Shown: positions 19,301 through 28,543, counted from the first letter of the stretch. The stretch is 64,000 nt of DNA from Bacillota bacterium (GCA_023411555.1 JAEYOQ010000024.1:62001-126000); one strand, 5' to 3'. The notes: a model not told the origin generated them from the sequence alone. Made by a program: numbers and translations.

Positions 19301-19541
19301 AAAGCTTCCTGACTGGATGTTCGATGATAATGGCCACGCTTCCTTTACCATGTTCTCAACCTGTAAAGTAACCTATGTAAATCCCAGCCGTAAAGCGACC
19401 TATGGAGACGGGGCAGCAGCTGTCAAAAGCATCGTAGTTGCAGACACAGGGGAAAGGATTGAGGGTAATACGGTATGCGGAGCCCTGGCAGAGATGCTGC
19501 GAGCAGGGACAATAAAGGAGCTTACTGTTTATATGGAATAA
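16353..19541 (+). CDS. Large GH94-clan glycoside phosphorylase, possibly GH161 beta-1,3-oligoglucan phosphorylase
   Basis: The 1062-residue cytoplasmic protein has an N-terminal beta-sandwich region (RGQGVNSFGIHHKNN near 50) and an (alpha/alpha)6-barrel with the putative catalytic Asp in GWNDAMNGLPGIFGSG (near 650). Inverting phosphorylases of this clan release alpha-glucose 1-phosphate from beta-glucosides. Length and sequence differ from cellobiose phosphorylase and, as far as I can judge, from 1,2-beta-oligoglucan phosphorylase. Pairing with a laminaribiose-phosphorylase-like gene downstream suggests GH161. Specificity is inferred from context. GGGAGG lies before ATG 16353. Confidence 0.7.
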   Translation: MNSYRLLGDVYKIEGYDELPAFSSFLPGLAGKKGIPLWVYYTNRGQGVNSFGIHHKNNAIMEFNPANTAYENTPIKGFRTFIKCNGRFYEPFREYQSMAERNLYIRKNSFWIEEINHEHKLAIRVKYFILPNNSIGALVRKVEIENLDKEEKRIELLDGLPKIIPYGLTNGQYKEMSNLFKSWTEIKNIEEGAPFYTMRASTDDSAEVSEIDGGYYYVGIQDGKIMPVVYDVDAIFGFDTSLIQPIEFVKRPLSELLSTKQCFYNKVPCGFTAINMVLSADEKKGFYSLTGFAGSVGLLKDKLTEFCAKDFIIVNEAMADELVEQLTADVRTHSGMPLFDQYIEQNYLDNFLRGGYPFVFGKEGKKSVVHLFSRKHGDPERDYNFFSIAGEYYSQGNGNFRDVNQNRRNDVFFHNEIGDFNIKTFFELIQIDGYNPLEVRPSTFRIRPVLVEEIEEYLRDQLGEQSEKLLKLIRKPFTPGQISNCIAKYHIELSCDEDILLEKLLSCCDQNIEAGFGEGYWSDHFNYNMDLVDSYLSIFPEKLEELLFEDKTYRFYDSPARVLPRSEKYVITAKNEVRQYGALVHDDKKLNREGFDKTGSNWLKTKQGTYTVTTLMGKMISLALNKFSSLDPYGMGVEMEAGKPGWNDAMNGLPGIFGSGMSETFELKRLISFICDTVTLVEDLSLPVEICSFLYKVADTVNLAAKENWSDFTYWDQVTTWREQFRDQVRFDTEGREQRVDTKELLAIFTSFLSKLELGIARACQYGGGMVPTYFTYHVTEFEAVLDEKGQKVLSGYGLPKAIVKSFEVQPLPAFLEGPAKMMPTLKGRPEAKELYQRVKESELFDHKLGMYKTSVPIGHISIENGRIRAFTPGWLERESIFLHMEYKYLLSLLRAGLYEAFYQDIRTAMVVFRDPKEYGRSILENSSFLASSVNPNEDIHGRGFVARLTGSTTEVISMWLLMFLGEKTFTYEDGDLKLHFEPKLPDWMFDDNGHASFTMFSTCKVTYVNPSRKATYGDGAAAVKSIVVADTGERIEGNTVCGALAEMLRAGTIKELTVYME

Positions 19542-19590
19542 TCAGTTCTCATATTGTGAACTAGATATCTAGCACCAAAACAATAACATA

Positions 19591-19600
19591 AAAACGTTTT
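19591..19600 (+). promoter_or_regulatory. AAAACGTTTT palindrome before the GH30 gene, probable LacI-type operator
   Basis: The same decamer as at 15051 and 43462, located 85 bases before GH30 in the 143-base gap after the phosphorylase. It may mark an internal regulated promoter of the locus. Confidence 0.5.
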
Positions 19601-19684
19601 TAGTCTGTTCTACTTTTATATTTAACCCTTGATGAGACCTGGAGGAGTTGTTACAGATTAAAACATGGAAAGAAGGAGTATGAT

Positions 19685-21013
19685 ATGAAATTAATAACTA
19701 CTTGCTATAAAAACAATGTAAAGGAAGTTGTCACAAAGGATTATGAGGCAAAGCCGGATGTAAAGGGGGTTGAGAGTCATGTAATCAATCTCTATCCGGA
19801 GGTAGAATATCAGACACTTTTGGGCTTTGGAGGTGCCATGACGGAAGCGGCAGGTTATTCCTTCTCGAAGCTTACCGAGGAAAATCAGGAAAAAGCCTTG
19901 GAGCTCTATTTTGGTAGAACGGGAAATAATTACCGTCTGATCAGAAGTCATATTGACAGCTGTGATTTCTCTCTGAGTACCTATGCTGCGATGAATGATC
20001 CGGAAGATACGAAGATGAATTCCTTTTGCCTAGAAAGAGAGGAGCAATATATTCTACCTTTACTTCGGTCAGCGACTGATAAAGCTGGTAAAGCCTTTGA
20101 CCTTATGCTTAGCCCCTGGTCCCCTCCTGCCTTTATGAAGACAAACCAAAGCCGTACTCACGGCGGTAAACTAAAGGAGGAGTATCATAAGGCATGGGCA
20201 GAATATATCTGCAGATATGTCAAGGAGTATGAGAAGAAGGGCTTTCGAGTAAACCGTCTTACGATACAGAACGAACCGGCAGCGGTACAGACCTGGGATT
20301 CCTGTGTCTATACTGCAGAGGAGGAGAAGGTATTCTTAAGGGATTATCTGTATCCGACTCTGAGAGAACAGGGTCTGGAGCATATTAAGCTGAATATCTG
20401 GGACCATAATAAGGAACGTATGTATGAGCGAGCGAAGGAAATTCTGGACGAAGAGACGATGGGCATGGTGGATGGTGTGGCCTTCCATTGGTATAGCGGA
20501 GATCATTTTGACGCGATTCGTCTTACCCATGAAGCATTTCCGGATAAGGAGCTGATCTTTACCGAGGGCTGTGTAGAGTATAGCCGTTTTAGCACAGACC
20601 AGCTTAAGAATGCCCAGATGTATGCTCATGATATCATAGGGAACCTGAATGCAGGAATGACAGGCTTTATTGACTGGAACATTTTCCTGGATGAGAAGGG
20701 GGGTCCCAATCATGTAGGGAATTACTGTGATGCTCCGATTATGGTGGACACACAGTCCGGAGAGCTAATGGTGAAGCTATCCTATGATTACATTGGACAT
20801 TTCAGTAAGTATATAGTACCCGGTGCTAAGAGAATTGGTATGTCCAAGTATACTTCTGACCTGGAGGTTACAGCCTTTAAGAATCTGGATGGCTCTGTGG
20901 TGCTGGTCGCTCTAAACAGAACAGGCAAAAAGCTACCGGTCACAATCAGGATCAAGGGTGAGCTGATTGAGTTCGAGCTGCCGGAAAGCTCTATCGCAAC
21001 AGCACTGCTGTAA
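19685..21013 (+). CDS. GH30 family glycosidase (beta-glucosidase or beta-1,6-glucanase type)
   Basis: Retaining TIM-barrel glycosidase with a small beta-domain, 442 residues. Visible motifs are GFGGAMTEAAGYSF (N-terminal), LSPWSPPAFMKTN, acid/base Glu in IQNEPAAVQTWDS and nucleophile Glu in IFTEGCVEYS. There is no signal peptide, so it acts on imported oligosaccharides. Subfamily 1-type members cleave glucosylceramide or beta-1,6-glucans; next to beta-1,3-glucan phosphorylases a role in removing beta-1,6 branches is attractive but inferred. GAAGGAG precedes ATG 19685. Confidence 0.85.
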   Translation: MKLITTCYKNNVKEVVTKDYEAKPDVKGVESHVINLYPEVEYQTLLGFGGAMTEAAGYSFSKLTEENQEKALELYFGRTGNNYRLIRSHIDSCDFSLSTYAAMNDPEDTKMNSFCLEREEQYILPLLRSATDKAGKAFDLMLSPWSPPAFMKTNQSRTHGGKLKEEYHKAWAEYICRYVKEYEKKGFRVNRLTIQNEPAAVQTWDSCVYTAEEEKVFLRDYLYPTLREQGLEHIKLNIWDHNKERMYERAKEILDEETMGMVDGVAFHWYSGDHFDAIRLTHEAFPDKELIFTEGCVEYSRFSTDQLKNAQMYAHDIIGNLNAGMTGFIDWNIFLDEKGGPNHVGNYCDAPIMVDTQSGELMVKLSYDYIGHFSKYIVPGAKRIGMSKYTSDLEVTAFKNLDGSVVLVALNRTGKKLPVTIRIKGELIEFELPESSIATALL

Positions 21014-21164
21014 ATAAAAAGTTGGTTTAGGACAGGGAAAACAGCAAAAGCAATTATATGGATGAGTGATTAACATGGATTATATTGGTAATATTGGATT
21101 GGAATTCTTGTGGTGGATAACAGAATAGTATATAATTGACTTATTAACCTATGGGGGTGCTTTG

Positions 21165-22967
21165 ATGAATTTTAAGGATGCAGTCAGAACCTTATTCTTT
21201 CGGGAGGAGCAGCAGTCCACGAACAATCAGTTATATACCATCTGGGGTGAGAACCTGGATCCGGAACGATTGCTGCAAGAATATCCGAGGCCGCAGCTTC
21301 GGAGAGATAATTACACTATATTAAATGGTTATTGGGACTATTGTATCACCAAGGAGGAGGTAAAACCTGAGGTCTTCGAGGGACAGATACTAGTTCCATT
21401 CTCTCCGGAGAGTGTACTTTCCGGAGTAAACAGGCAGCTTAAGCCTGACGAATATCTATGGTATGAAAGAAATCTGAGTCTAGCTGAAATACCGGAGGGA
21501 AAGCGATTACTACTCCATTTCGGTGCCGTTGACCAATGCTGTGAAATATATATCAACGGTCGTAAAGTAGGGGAACATATAGGCGGTTATCTGCCGTTCA
21601 CGATTGATATTACAGGGGATGTCAAAGTAGGTGATAATCTTCTGACGGTAAGGGTGACGGATGTTTCGGAAACCTCCTATCATAGCCGGGGAAAGCAGAA
21701 GCTTGCGCGTGGGGGAATGTTTTATACAGCACAGAGTGGTATCTGGCAGACGGTATGGTATGAATGGGTTCCTAGCATCTATATAACGCATATTAAGATT
21801 ACCCCAAAGCTGGAACAGGGGGTACTGGAGGTTTGTGTATTTCTGAATATCCCTCGATCAGAGGTGCAGTCACAAGAGCAAAGCTACCTGGCTGTTATTA
21901 AGGAGGAAGGACGCTTTCAAGAAGTAACTTCTGTGGATGGAAGATTCACTATCAAGCCGGAGAAGCTAATTTACTGGAGCCCGGAGAATCCCTTCCTTTA
22001 TGAACTGGAGATATCATTTGGTGAGGACCGGATTGAAAGCTATTTTGCCATGCGAAGCGTTGAGCTTAAGAAGGATGATGCAGGTGTGACAAGAATATTC
22101 TTGAATCAGAAGCCGTATTTTCAGAATGGTCTTCTGGATCAGGGGTATTGGCCGGATGGCTTATATACTGCACCCAGTGACGAAGCCTTAATTTATGATA
22201 TTGAGCAGGCTAAAGCATTAGGCTTTAATATGCTGCGAAAGCATATCAAGATAGAACCCCTTCGGTGGTACTATCATTGTGACCGGTTAGGAATGCTGGT
22301 ATGGCAGGACATGGTCAACGGAGGTGAAGAATATAATCAGCTCCTGGTAGGGTATCTGCCTACTTTACTTCCAGGTGCAGCTGCAAGGGTTAAGGATAAG
22401 CATTATAAGCTTCTTGGCAGAGCAAGTCAGGAAGGCAGACGGGAGTGGAGCGCAGAGTGTCGCCAGACCGTTGAGCTATTGTATAATTCTCCTTCCCTTG
22501 TCGTTTGGGTCCCCTTTAATGAAGGGTGGGGGCAGTTCGATGCAAAGGAAGCATATCGCTTGATTAAGGAGCTGGACGGGACGAGACTCATTGATCATGC
22601 CAGTGGTTGGTTTGATCAGGGAATCGGTGACTTTGAAAGTGTACATAACTATTTTCATCCTCTAAAGGTGAAGCATAAGGACCGGGCAGTCATCTTCTCG
22701 GAGATTGGTGGCTATGCCTGTTATATTATGGAGCATTCCTTCTCCTGGAGGGTTTATGGCTATAAAATATATATCACAAAAGAGGATTTTGACAAAGCTT
22801 ATCAGAAATTATACAGTGATGAGTTGGCTAAGCTTTATCATCAGGGCTTATCTGCGGTGGTCTATACTCAGCTGACTGATGTGGAGGATGAGGTAAACGG
22901 TCTGTTAACCTATGACAGAAAGGTATGTAAGGTAACTCCGCTGACGGAATGGCTGAAGCCACAGTGA
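21165..22967 (+). CDS. GH2 family beta-glycosidase
   Basis: The 600-residue protein has an N-terminal sugar-binding jelly roll (LLHFGAVDQCCEIYINGRKVGEH), an immunoglobulin-like middle and a TIM barrel. The acid/base Glu is in VPFNEGWGQFD and the nucleophile Glu in VIFSEIGGYACY; LRKHIKIEPLRWYYHCDRLGMLVWQDM is the family hallmark. It is intracellular and shorter than LacZ, closer to the beta-glucuronidase/mannosidase-size group. The substrate is not predictable. ATG 21165 is preferred (GGGGGTG upstream) to TTG 21162. Confidence 0.85.
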   Translation: MNFKDAVRTLFFREEQQSTNNQLYTIWGENLDPERLLQEYPRPQLRRDNYTILNGYWDYCITKEEVKPEVFEGQILVPFSPESVLSGVNRQLKPDEYLWYERNLSLAEIPEGKRLLLHFGAVDQCCEIYINGRKVGEHIGGYLPFTIDITGDVKVGDNLLTVRVTDVSETSYHSRGKQKLARGGMFYTAQSGIWQTVWYEWVPSIYITHIKITPKLEQGVLEVCVFLNIPRSEVQSQEQSYLAVIKEEGRFQEVTSVDGRFTIKPEKLIYWSPENPFLYELEISFGEDRIESYFAMRSVELKKDDAGVTRIFLNQKPYFQNGLLDQGYWPDGLYTAPSDEALIYDIEQAKALGFNMLRKHIKIEPLRWYYHCDRLGMLVWQDMVNGGEEYNQLLVGYLPTLLPGAAARVKDKHYKLLGRASQEGRREWSAECRQTVELLYNSPSLVVWVPFNEGWGQFDAKEAYRLIKELDGTRLIDHASGWFDQGIGDFESVHNYFHPLKVKHKDRAVIFSEIGGYACYIMEHSFSWRVYGYKIYITKEDFDKAYQKLYSDELAKLYHQGLSAVVYTQLTDVEDEVNGLLTYDRKVCKVTPLTEWLKPQ

Positions 22968-23024
22968 TGAATCCTAGATTAATGAATCGTTGCAGATGCA
23001 CGACATAGGGAAGGGGATAGGTTT

Positions 23025-25724
23025 TTGAAAGAATATCAATACATAAATGATAAAGGGGTTTTCAGACTTCAAGATCCAGAATTAACGAGCTATCTGTATT
23101 TTCCAATAGCCAATGAGAATGGAGTGATGAGCAGTGTGACTCCTACCTTGGGTGGCGATAGCAAGATGGGGCAGAATACCTTTTTGTTGGCTCCGGTCAG
23201 TAGTGAGGATCTACACAACAATAAGTCTTCCCGTAATTTCTGGTGCAAATTGAATGGGGATAAGGTTTGGTCAGCCACCGGGCGATCAGCCCTGCAGGAA
23301 GCGAAGCTCTTTACCGAAGAGAAGGAAGAGACGGTCCTGGAAGCGGGAGTTATGTGGCATAAGATTGTGAGAAACTCCAAGGAGCTAAAGATCAGATCGG
23401 AAATTACTTCCTTTGTACCTTATTCCGGAGAATGCTTGGAGCTTATGCTGGTCAATATAACTAACATTGGTTCAAGTCCATACTCCTTAACACCTACTGC
23501 TGCCATTCCCCTTTATGGAAGATCAGCCGATAATATCAGGGATCATCGCAATGTGACCTCTATGCTTCACCGTATTGAGACGACGGAGCGTGGTGTTATC
23601 CTTAACCCTACACTAACCTTTGATGAGCGTGGACATCAAAAGAATACGATTGTTTACGGAGTATTTGGAAGTACCGGAGAGGGCAAGGCGCCCATTGGCT
23701 TCTATCCGGTGGTGGAAGAGTTTATTGGCGACGGTGGCTCCTTTGAATGTCCGAAGGCAATTCATGCAGGGGTTAAGCCGGTGGAGGCAGGTTTTCGTAG
23801 AGATGGCTATGAGGCCTTAGGTGGGATAGCTTTTCCGGAGATTATTCTGGAACCGAATACCACCGTGTCCTATGTTATTGCAATGGGCTATGGGTCTTCG
23901 AAGGAGGAGCTGGAGGCAGCAGCTTTGAAATTCAGGACCGAGAAAGCCTGTCTGGATAGCCTTGCAGACACCAAGGATTATTGGGAGGAGAAGATTAATG
24001 TATCCTATCATACAGGCTCAAAGGACTTCGATGCATGGATGCACTGGGTCAGCTTTCAACCCATGCTTCGCCGCATTTACGGCTGCTCCTTCCTTCCCCA
24101 TCATGATTATGGCAGAGGAGGCCGTGGCTGGCGAGATCTTTGGCAGGATTGTCTTGCTTTATTAATCATGAATCCCTCGGGTGTCAGGGATATGCTAATC
24201 AGCAATTTCGGCGGTATTCGTATGGATGGAACCAATGCGACCATAATCGGAGCAAAGCAGGGTGAATTCATCGCAGATCGTAATAACATAACAAGAGTAT
24301 GGATGGATCATGGTGTATGGCCCTTCCTTACCACAAGATTATACATTATGCAGAGTGGTGATTTGGAGATTCTGCTGGAACGAAATAATTATTTCAAGGA
24401 TCCTCAGGCAGTGAGGGGAGAAGAGAAGGATTCTGCTTGGAGTCCTGAGGCTGGTAATTGTGTCAAGACAGCAGGTGGCGAGGAATATCAGGGAAGTGTA
24501 TTGGAGCACATGCTATTATCACATCTGGCAGCCTTTTATGACGTGGGAGAACATAATCACATCCGTCTTAGGGGTGCAGACTGGAACGATGCCTTGGATA
24601 TGGCCAAGGATCGGGGAGAAAGTGTTGCCTTTACTCATTTATTCGGCAGTAACCTGGATCAGATGGCAGATTTAATCCTGGAATTGCAACAAAAGGGTAT
24701 CACTAAGCTTTCCTTCTTTAAGGAGCTGGAGCTGCTACTCGCAGATCAACCTTCACTCTATGATTCTGTAGAAGAGAAGCAGGATCTGCTTCGTAAATAT
24801 TGCCATAGCTGCAGGAGTAACTTGTCCGGTGAATGCTTCGAGATTTCCTGTGAGGAACTGGCGCAGAACCTAAAGAATAAAGCAACCTGGATCCGCAAGC
24901 ATATTTTAAATACTGAATGGCTTCATAACAAGGAGGGGCACTCCTGGTACAATGGATATTATGATAATAATGGTAGAAGAGTTGAGGGTGACTTTGAGAC
25001 CGGTGTTCGGATGATGCTGACAGGTCAGGTATTTGCTATCATGTCCGGAACGGCTTCCGAAGATCAGGTGAAGGCAATTGTAAAAGCAGCCGATGCCTAT
25101 CTGTATGATGAAGCGATTGGTGGTTATAAGCTGAATACAGATTTTAAGGAAGTGAAAGAAGATCTTGGACGTATGTTTGGCTTTGCCTATGGCCATAAGG
25201 AGAATGGAGCAGTGTTCTCTCATATGGTAGTGATGTATTCCAATGCACTTTATCAAAGAGGCTTCGTTAAGGAGGGCTTTAAGGCAATTAACACCCTATA
25301 TCGACATTGCAGTAATTTTGAAAAGAGCCGCATATATCCCGGAATTCCCGAATATATCGGGGATAACGGCAGAGGCTTATATCATTACCTAACCGGGTCG
25401 GCTAGTTGGTTACTCTTAACGGCATTAACTGAAATGTTTGGTGTCAAGGGAGTGATGGGTGACCTACGGCTGGAGCCAAAGCTTATAGGGGAGCAATTTG
25501 ATCAAGAGGGGCAGGCTGAGGTATCACTTGTCTTTGCCGGTCGCAGGCTAACGATCTGCTATGATAATAAAGTGAGAAAGGATTATGGTGACTATCAGCT
25601 TGGCAGGGTTCTTATGAATGATACAGTATATGAAGCCAAGGGTCATAGCTGCACCATACCAAGAGGAACGATCGAGGCCCTTGCCGAAGATAGAACACAC
25701 AGAATCCTTATTGTATTAAGATAG
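23025..25724 (+). CDS. GH94 phosphorylase, probably laminaribiose phosphorylase type
   Basis: The 899-residue cytoplasmic enzyme resembles GH94 laminaribiose phosphorylases: MMSSVTPTLGG-like N-terminus (here VMSSVTPTLGGDSKMGQN), QNTFLLAPVSSEDLHNNKSS, YGRGGRGWRDLWQDCLALL and the catalytic Asp in LRGADWNDALDMA. Reaction: beta-glucosyl disaccharide plus phosphate gives alpha-glucose 1-phosphate plus glucose. Together with the large phosphorylase at 16353 it could degrade laminari-oligosaccharides without ATP. The start is TTG 23025 behind GGGAAGGGG. Exact linkage preference is inferred. Confidence 0.78.
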   Translation: MKEYQYINDKGVFRLQDPELTSYLYFPIANENGVMSSVTPTLGGDSKMGQNTFLLAPVSSEDLHNNKSSRNFWCKLNGDKVWSATGRSALQEAKLFTEEKEETVLEAGVMWHKIVRNSKELKIRSEITSFVPYSGECLELMLVNITNIGSSPYSLTPTAAIPLYGRSADNIRDHRNVTSMLHRIETTERGVILNPTLTFDERGHQKNTIVYGVFGSTGEGKAPIGFYPVVEEFIGDGGSFECPKAIHAGVKPVEAGFRRDGYEALGGIAFPEIILEPNTTVSYVIAMGYGSSKEELEAAALKFRTEKACLDSLADTKDYWEEKINVSYHTGSKDFDAWMHWVSFQPMLRRIYGCSFLPHHDYGRGGRGWRDLWQDCLALLIMNPSGVRDMLISNFGGIRMDGTNATIIGAKQGEFIADRNNITRVWMDHGVWPFLTTRLYIMQSGDLEILLERNNYFKDPQAVRGEEKDSAWSPEAGNCVKTAGGEEYQGSVLEHMLLSHLAAFYDVGEHNHIRLRGADWNDALDMAKDRGESVAFTHLFGSNLDQMADLILELQQKGITKLSFFKELELLLADQPSLYDSVEEKQDLLRKYCHSCRSNLSGECFEISCEELAQNLKNKATWIRKHILNTEWLHNKEGHSWYNGYYDNNGRRVEGDFETGVRMMLTGQVFAIMSGTASEDQVKAIVKAADAYLYDEAIGGYKLNTDFKEVKEDLGRMFGFAYGHKENGAVFSHMVVMYSNALYQRGFVKEGFKAINTLYRHCSNFEKSRIYPGIPEYIGDNGRGLYHYLTGSASWLLLTALTEMFGVKGVMGDLRLEPKLIGEQFDQEGQAEVSLVFAGRRLTICYDNKVRKDYGDYQLGRVLMNDTVYEAKGHSCTIPRGTIEALAEDRTHRILIVLR

Positions 25725-25760
25725 AACAAATATAACTAGAAAGGAATAAGGGCTTAGCCA

Positions 25761-26177
25761 ATGAAGAAGGAATATATTGATGTAACCTCCTATCAGGGAG
25801 AAGGCTATCTGCCAATGATTGTTTTTGAAGCTTGGCGTGTAGCAATTCTAAGATACTGCGAGGAACTAGAGGTACAGAATTTAACCACGATGCAGAAGCA
25901 TAATGAGACAGATGAGGTATTTGTTCTGTTGGAGGGGAATTGTACCTTGTTTACCGGAGGGAAAGGGGATTCTATCCAGGAGATTGATGCCATCGCTATG
26001 AAGCCCTTACAACTATATAATGTGAAGCAGGGAGTATGGCATACTCACACCCTGGATCATGAGGCTACCGTATTGATTGTAGAAAATCAGGATACCTCAG
26101 ACCATAATTCACCAAAGCAATCCTTGACGGCGGATCAGCTGGTACAGATTAAAAGCTTATATAAGGAAAGAAATTAA
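25761..26177 (+). CDS. Cupin-domain protein
   Basis: The 138-residue single-domain cupin has MQKHNETDEVFVLLEGNCTLFTGG and VKQGVWHTHTLDHEATVLIVEN, the two cupin boxes with candidate metal ligands (His, Glu, His). It starts 36 bases after the GH94 gene and is likely the last gene of the locus. Small cupins in sugar operons can be epimerases or isomerases; the activity is not known. AAAGGAATAAGGG lies upstream of the start. Confidence 0.8.
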   Translation: MKKEYIDVTSYQGEGYLPMIVFEAWRVAILRYCEELEVQNLTTMQKHNETDEVFVLLEGNCTLFTGGKGDSIQEIDAIAMKPLQLYNVKQGVWHTHTLDHEATVLIVENQDTSDHNSPKQSLTADQLVQIKSLYKERN

Positions 26178-26231
26178 GATATACATACAGCCATATTAAT
26201 ATCTATAGGCTGAGATAGCCTTTTACTTCGT

Positions 26232-26484
26232 GAGGCTGTCTCAAAATGTAAGGAATAAATGCAGAACAGGACAATATGCATCCCTCACACACAGGTTGCC
26301 GGACATCTTATTGTTTTGTATGCCATTATCATACAACAGATTTCTTGCTAAGCTAGAAATCTGTTGTCATGAACTTAAAAGTTTGCTTCTGTCATACAAA
26401 ATCAACAATCTGTCCGTCAAACAGTGCATTATGGGATGTATATTGTCCTGTCTCGCAGCGTTAGTTATATTTTGAGACAGCCTC
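26232..26484. mobile_element. MITE-like 253-bp element forming one long imperfect hairpin
   Basis: The ends are perfect 16-base inverted repeats GAGGCTGTCTCAAAAT (26232-26247 and 26469-26484). Inside, CAGGACAATATGCATCCC pairs with the right arm (17 of 18), then CGGACA/TGTCCG, TTTTGTATG/CATACAAAA and a perfect 13-bp stem ACAACAGATTTCT/AGAAATCTGTTGT. It fills the space between the convergent cupin and ftsH genes, so it can terminate both. No protein is encoded. Confidence 0.75.
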
Positions 26485-26489
26485 ATGTC

Positions 26490-28220
26490 TTATGCGCAGA
26501 TTCTGGTGATATCCTCTTGACCTAAGGATTCGTTCTCAAGTAGCTGTGAAGTAATACTTTCTAGTTTAGACATATTATTCTGGATCAGTTCTCTAGTCTC
26601 ATCGTATAGGTTGTTCATATATTCTCTGCATTTTGATATCAGTCTCTCATTGGGAGTTTCACCAAAGATATCAAGGCTGAATAATCCCATCTCCTCATCC
26701 ATACCGAATTTGTTGATATAATCCAGAATCAATTGAGATGCCTTCTGAATATCGTTGCTAGCCCCTGTAGTGATGTCTTCAGAGCCAAAGATGAGTTCTT
26801 CTGCGATTCTTCCGGCTAGCAGAACCTGTATGTTCGCTTTCAGCTGGCGCTTATTCTGGAACATGGTATCCTTGGGAATGCTTAGATTAAAGCCTCCGGC
26901 ACCTCGAACACTTGGGATGATGGTTACCTTTGATATATAATGCTCCGGTAGAAGTAGAGTTGTTACCAGGGCGTGCCCCGCTTCATGATAGGCAGTGATT
27001 CTACGGTCTAGATCGGAGATATAGCTTCTGTCCTGCTTTGGTGAACCGGCAATAACAGTATAGAAGGCTTTGTCGATGTGATCCCAACGGATTACACTGT
27101 CCTTTTCATTTGCTGCATTGATGGCAGCTTCATTTAACAGATTCTCAAGCATGGCCCCGCTAAAGCAGACGGTGGATTTGGCGAGTCGCTCCAAATTAAC
27201 ATCATCGGCAAGAGGCTTTTTCTTTGCATGTAGGGATAGGATTTGTTGCCTTGCATTGACATCGGGAAGACCTATTTCTATATGGCGATCAAATCTACCG
27301 GGGCGGAGCAGGGCTTCATCCAGCGTATCCAGACGATTGGTCGCTCCGATTACAATGATACCCTGATTATCATGAAAACCAGACATTTCTGTCAAAAGCG
27401 CATTCAGGGTCTGGTCACGTTCATCGTTGCTGGCTGATACATTTCTGGCGCGTTTCTTACCAATTGCATCGATTTCATCGATAAAGATAACAGCCTTCTC
27501 GCTTTTTTTTGCCTTATTAAACAGGCTTCGAATTCGGCTGGCACCGACACCGACATACATTTGAACAAAATCAGAACCGCTCATAGCGTAAAATGGTACA
27601 TTGGCTTCCCCGGCAATCGCCTTAGCCATCAAGGTCTTACCGGTTCCGGGAGGACCATAGAGCAGCAATCCCTTTGGCATACGAGCTCCTACGGTAGTGT
27701 ATTTTTCCGGCTTCTTGATAAACTCGATAATATCCACGACCATAGATTTTGCCTCGGTATTACCAGCCACCGAGGATAAGGTTACCGTAGTGTCCATTTC
27801 TTTCCTTTGAGACTTCTTTTTGTTAGAATTCTTAATCAACTCGTTTGTATTACTTCCGCTGCGGACATACCATAGTATACCACCGATCACTAATCCAACC
27901 AGAAGCACCTTTAATAATGTGAATGCGGGGTTCTCCTTTCCATAACTAACGGTTACCTTATGCATAAGTAGCTGCTCGGTAAAACCCTCTGTCTTTGGAT
28001 TCGGTACTGTATATAATTTGTCAGGCTCGGAAGATAGCCTGGCCCTGAAGGAATTTTCGTCCTGGCTGAATATAATCTCCTGCACCTGGCCTGTTTCCAT
28101 AGACTGAAGAAAGTCTGGGTAGGACATGGTAGCGGTCTCTTTGTTACTATATAGAATAGCAAGAGATAGAGAACCTATGATAATGATGGCTGCTAATAGG
28201 AATAGGTATTTTCGTTTCAT
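26490..28220 (-). CDS. ftsH: FtsH-like ATP-dependent zinc metalloprotease
   Basis: Membrane AAA+ protease that extracts and degrades membrane and regulatory proteins. Two N-terminal membrane helices (about 5-25 and 101-120) flank a small extracytoplasmic domain. Walker A GPPGTGKT, Walker B FIDEIDAIG, second region of homology ATNRLDTLDEALLRPGRFDR and zinc motif HEAGH are all intact. At 576 residues it is slightly shorter than typical FtsH. The start at 28220 follows GGAGG; a longer frame to 28280 has no site. It may be one of several FtsH copies. Confidence 0.9.
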   Translation of the reverse strand: MKRKYLFLLAAIIIIGSLSLAILYSNKETATMSYPDFLQSMETGQVQEIIFSQDENSFRARLSSEPDKLYTVPNPKTEGFTEQLLMHKVTVSYGKENPAFTLLKVLLVGLVIGGILWYVRSGSNTNELIKNSNKKKSQRKEMDTTVTLSSVAGNTEAKSMVVDIIEFIKKPEKYTTVGARMPKGLLLYGPPGTGKTLMAKAIAGEANVPFYAMSGSDFVQMYVGVGASRIRSLFNKAKKSEKAVIFIDEIDAIGKKRARNVSASNDERDQTLNALLTEMSGFHDNQGIIVIGATNRLDTLDEALLRPGRFDRHIEIGLPDVNARQQILSLHAKKKPLADDVNLERLAKSTVCFSGAMLENLLNEAAINAANEKDSVIRWDHIDKAFYTVIAGSPKQDRSYISDLDRRITAYHEAGHALVTTLLLPEHYISKVTIIPSVRGAGGFNLSIPKDTMFQNKRQLKANIQVLLAGRIAEELIFGSEDITTGASNDIQKASQLILDYINKFGMDEEMGLFSLDIFGETPNERLISKCREYMNNLYDETRELIQNNMSKLESITSQLLENESLGQEDITRICA

Positions 28221-28428
28221 TGGGTACCTCCGAGAAGTAAAATGTTTACAAACGTATGGTTTAATTCTAGCACAAATCATTAAATTTTCTAGAACTAAAA
28301 TAATGGTAAGCTTTCCTCGTAATACCTTAGGGAGTACCCCTGATTGTGATATACCAGAGATAATGGGATATATATGGATATTCTAATTTACAGATTTATT
28401 AGGAAATTTATAAATTCTTAATAAACAC

Positions 28429-28457
28429 TTGAAATAATTGATCAACAAGAATAATAT
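28429..28457 (+). promoter_or_regulatory. Promoter of the SulP transporter gene
   Basis: TTGAAA (28429-28434), 17-base spacer, TAATAT (28452-28457), 86 bases before the SulP start. The divergent gap 28221-28543 holds this and A/T-rich sequence; no clear ftsH promoter is picked out. Confidence 0.65.
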
Positions 28458-28543
28458 AGACTATTGGAGAATTGCTTTTACAGAAAAAATGTCAAACAAT
28501 TACACAATACGCCAATGAGGGCAAAATATTGGAGGCACAAATC

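Noticed and set aside
5032..26177. Mannan and beta-glucan loci as part of the recombinase element
   Set aside because: They lie outside the junctions, and no matching att arm or second recombinase is seen near them.
26230..26475. 81-codon frame inside the hairpin element
   Set aside because: It is made of the two arms of the inverted repeat, with no ribosome site; not a gene.
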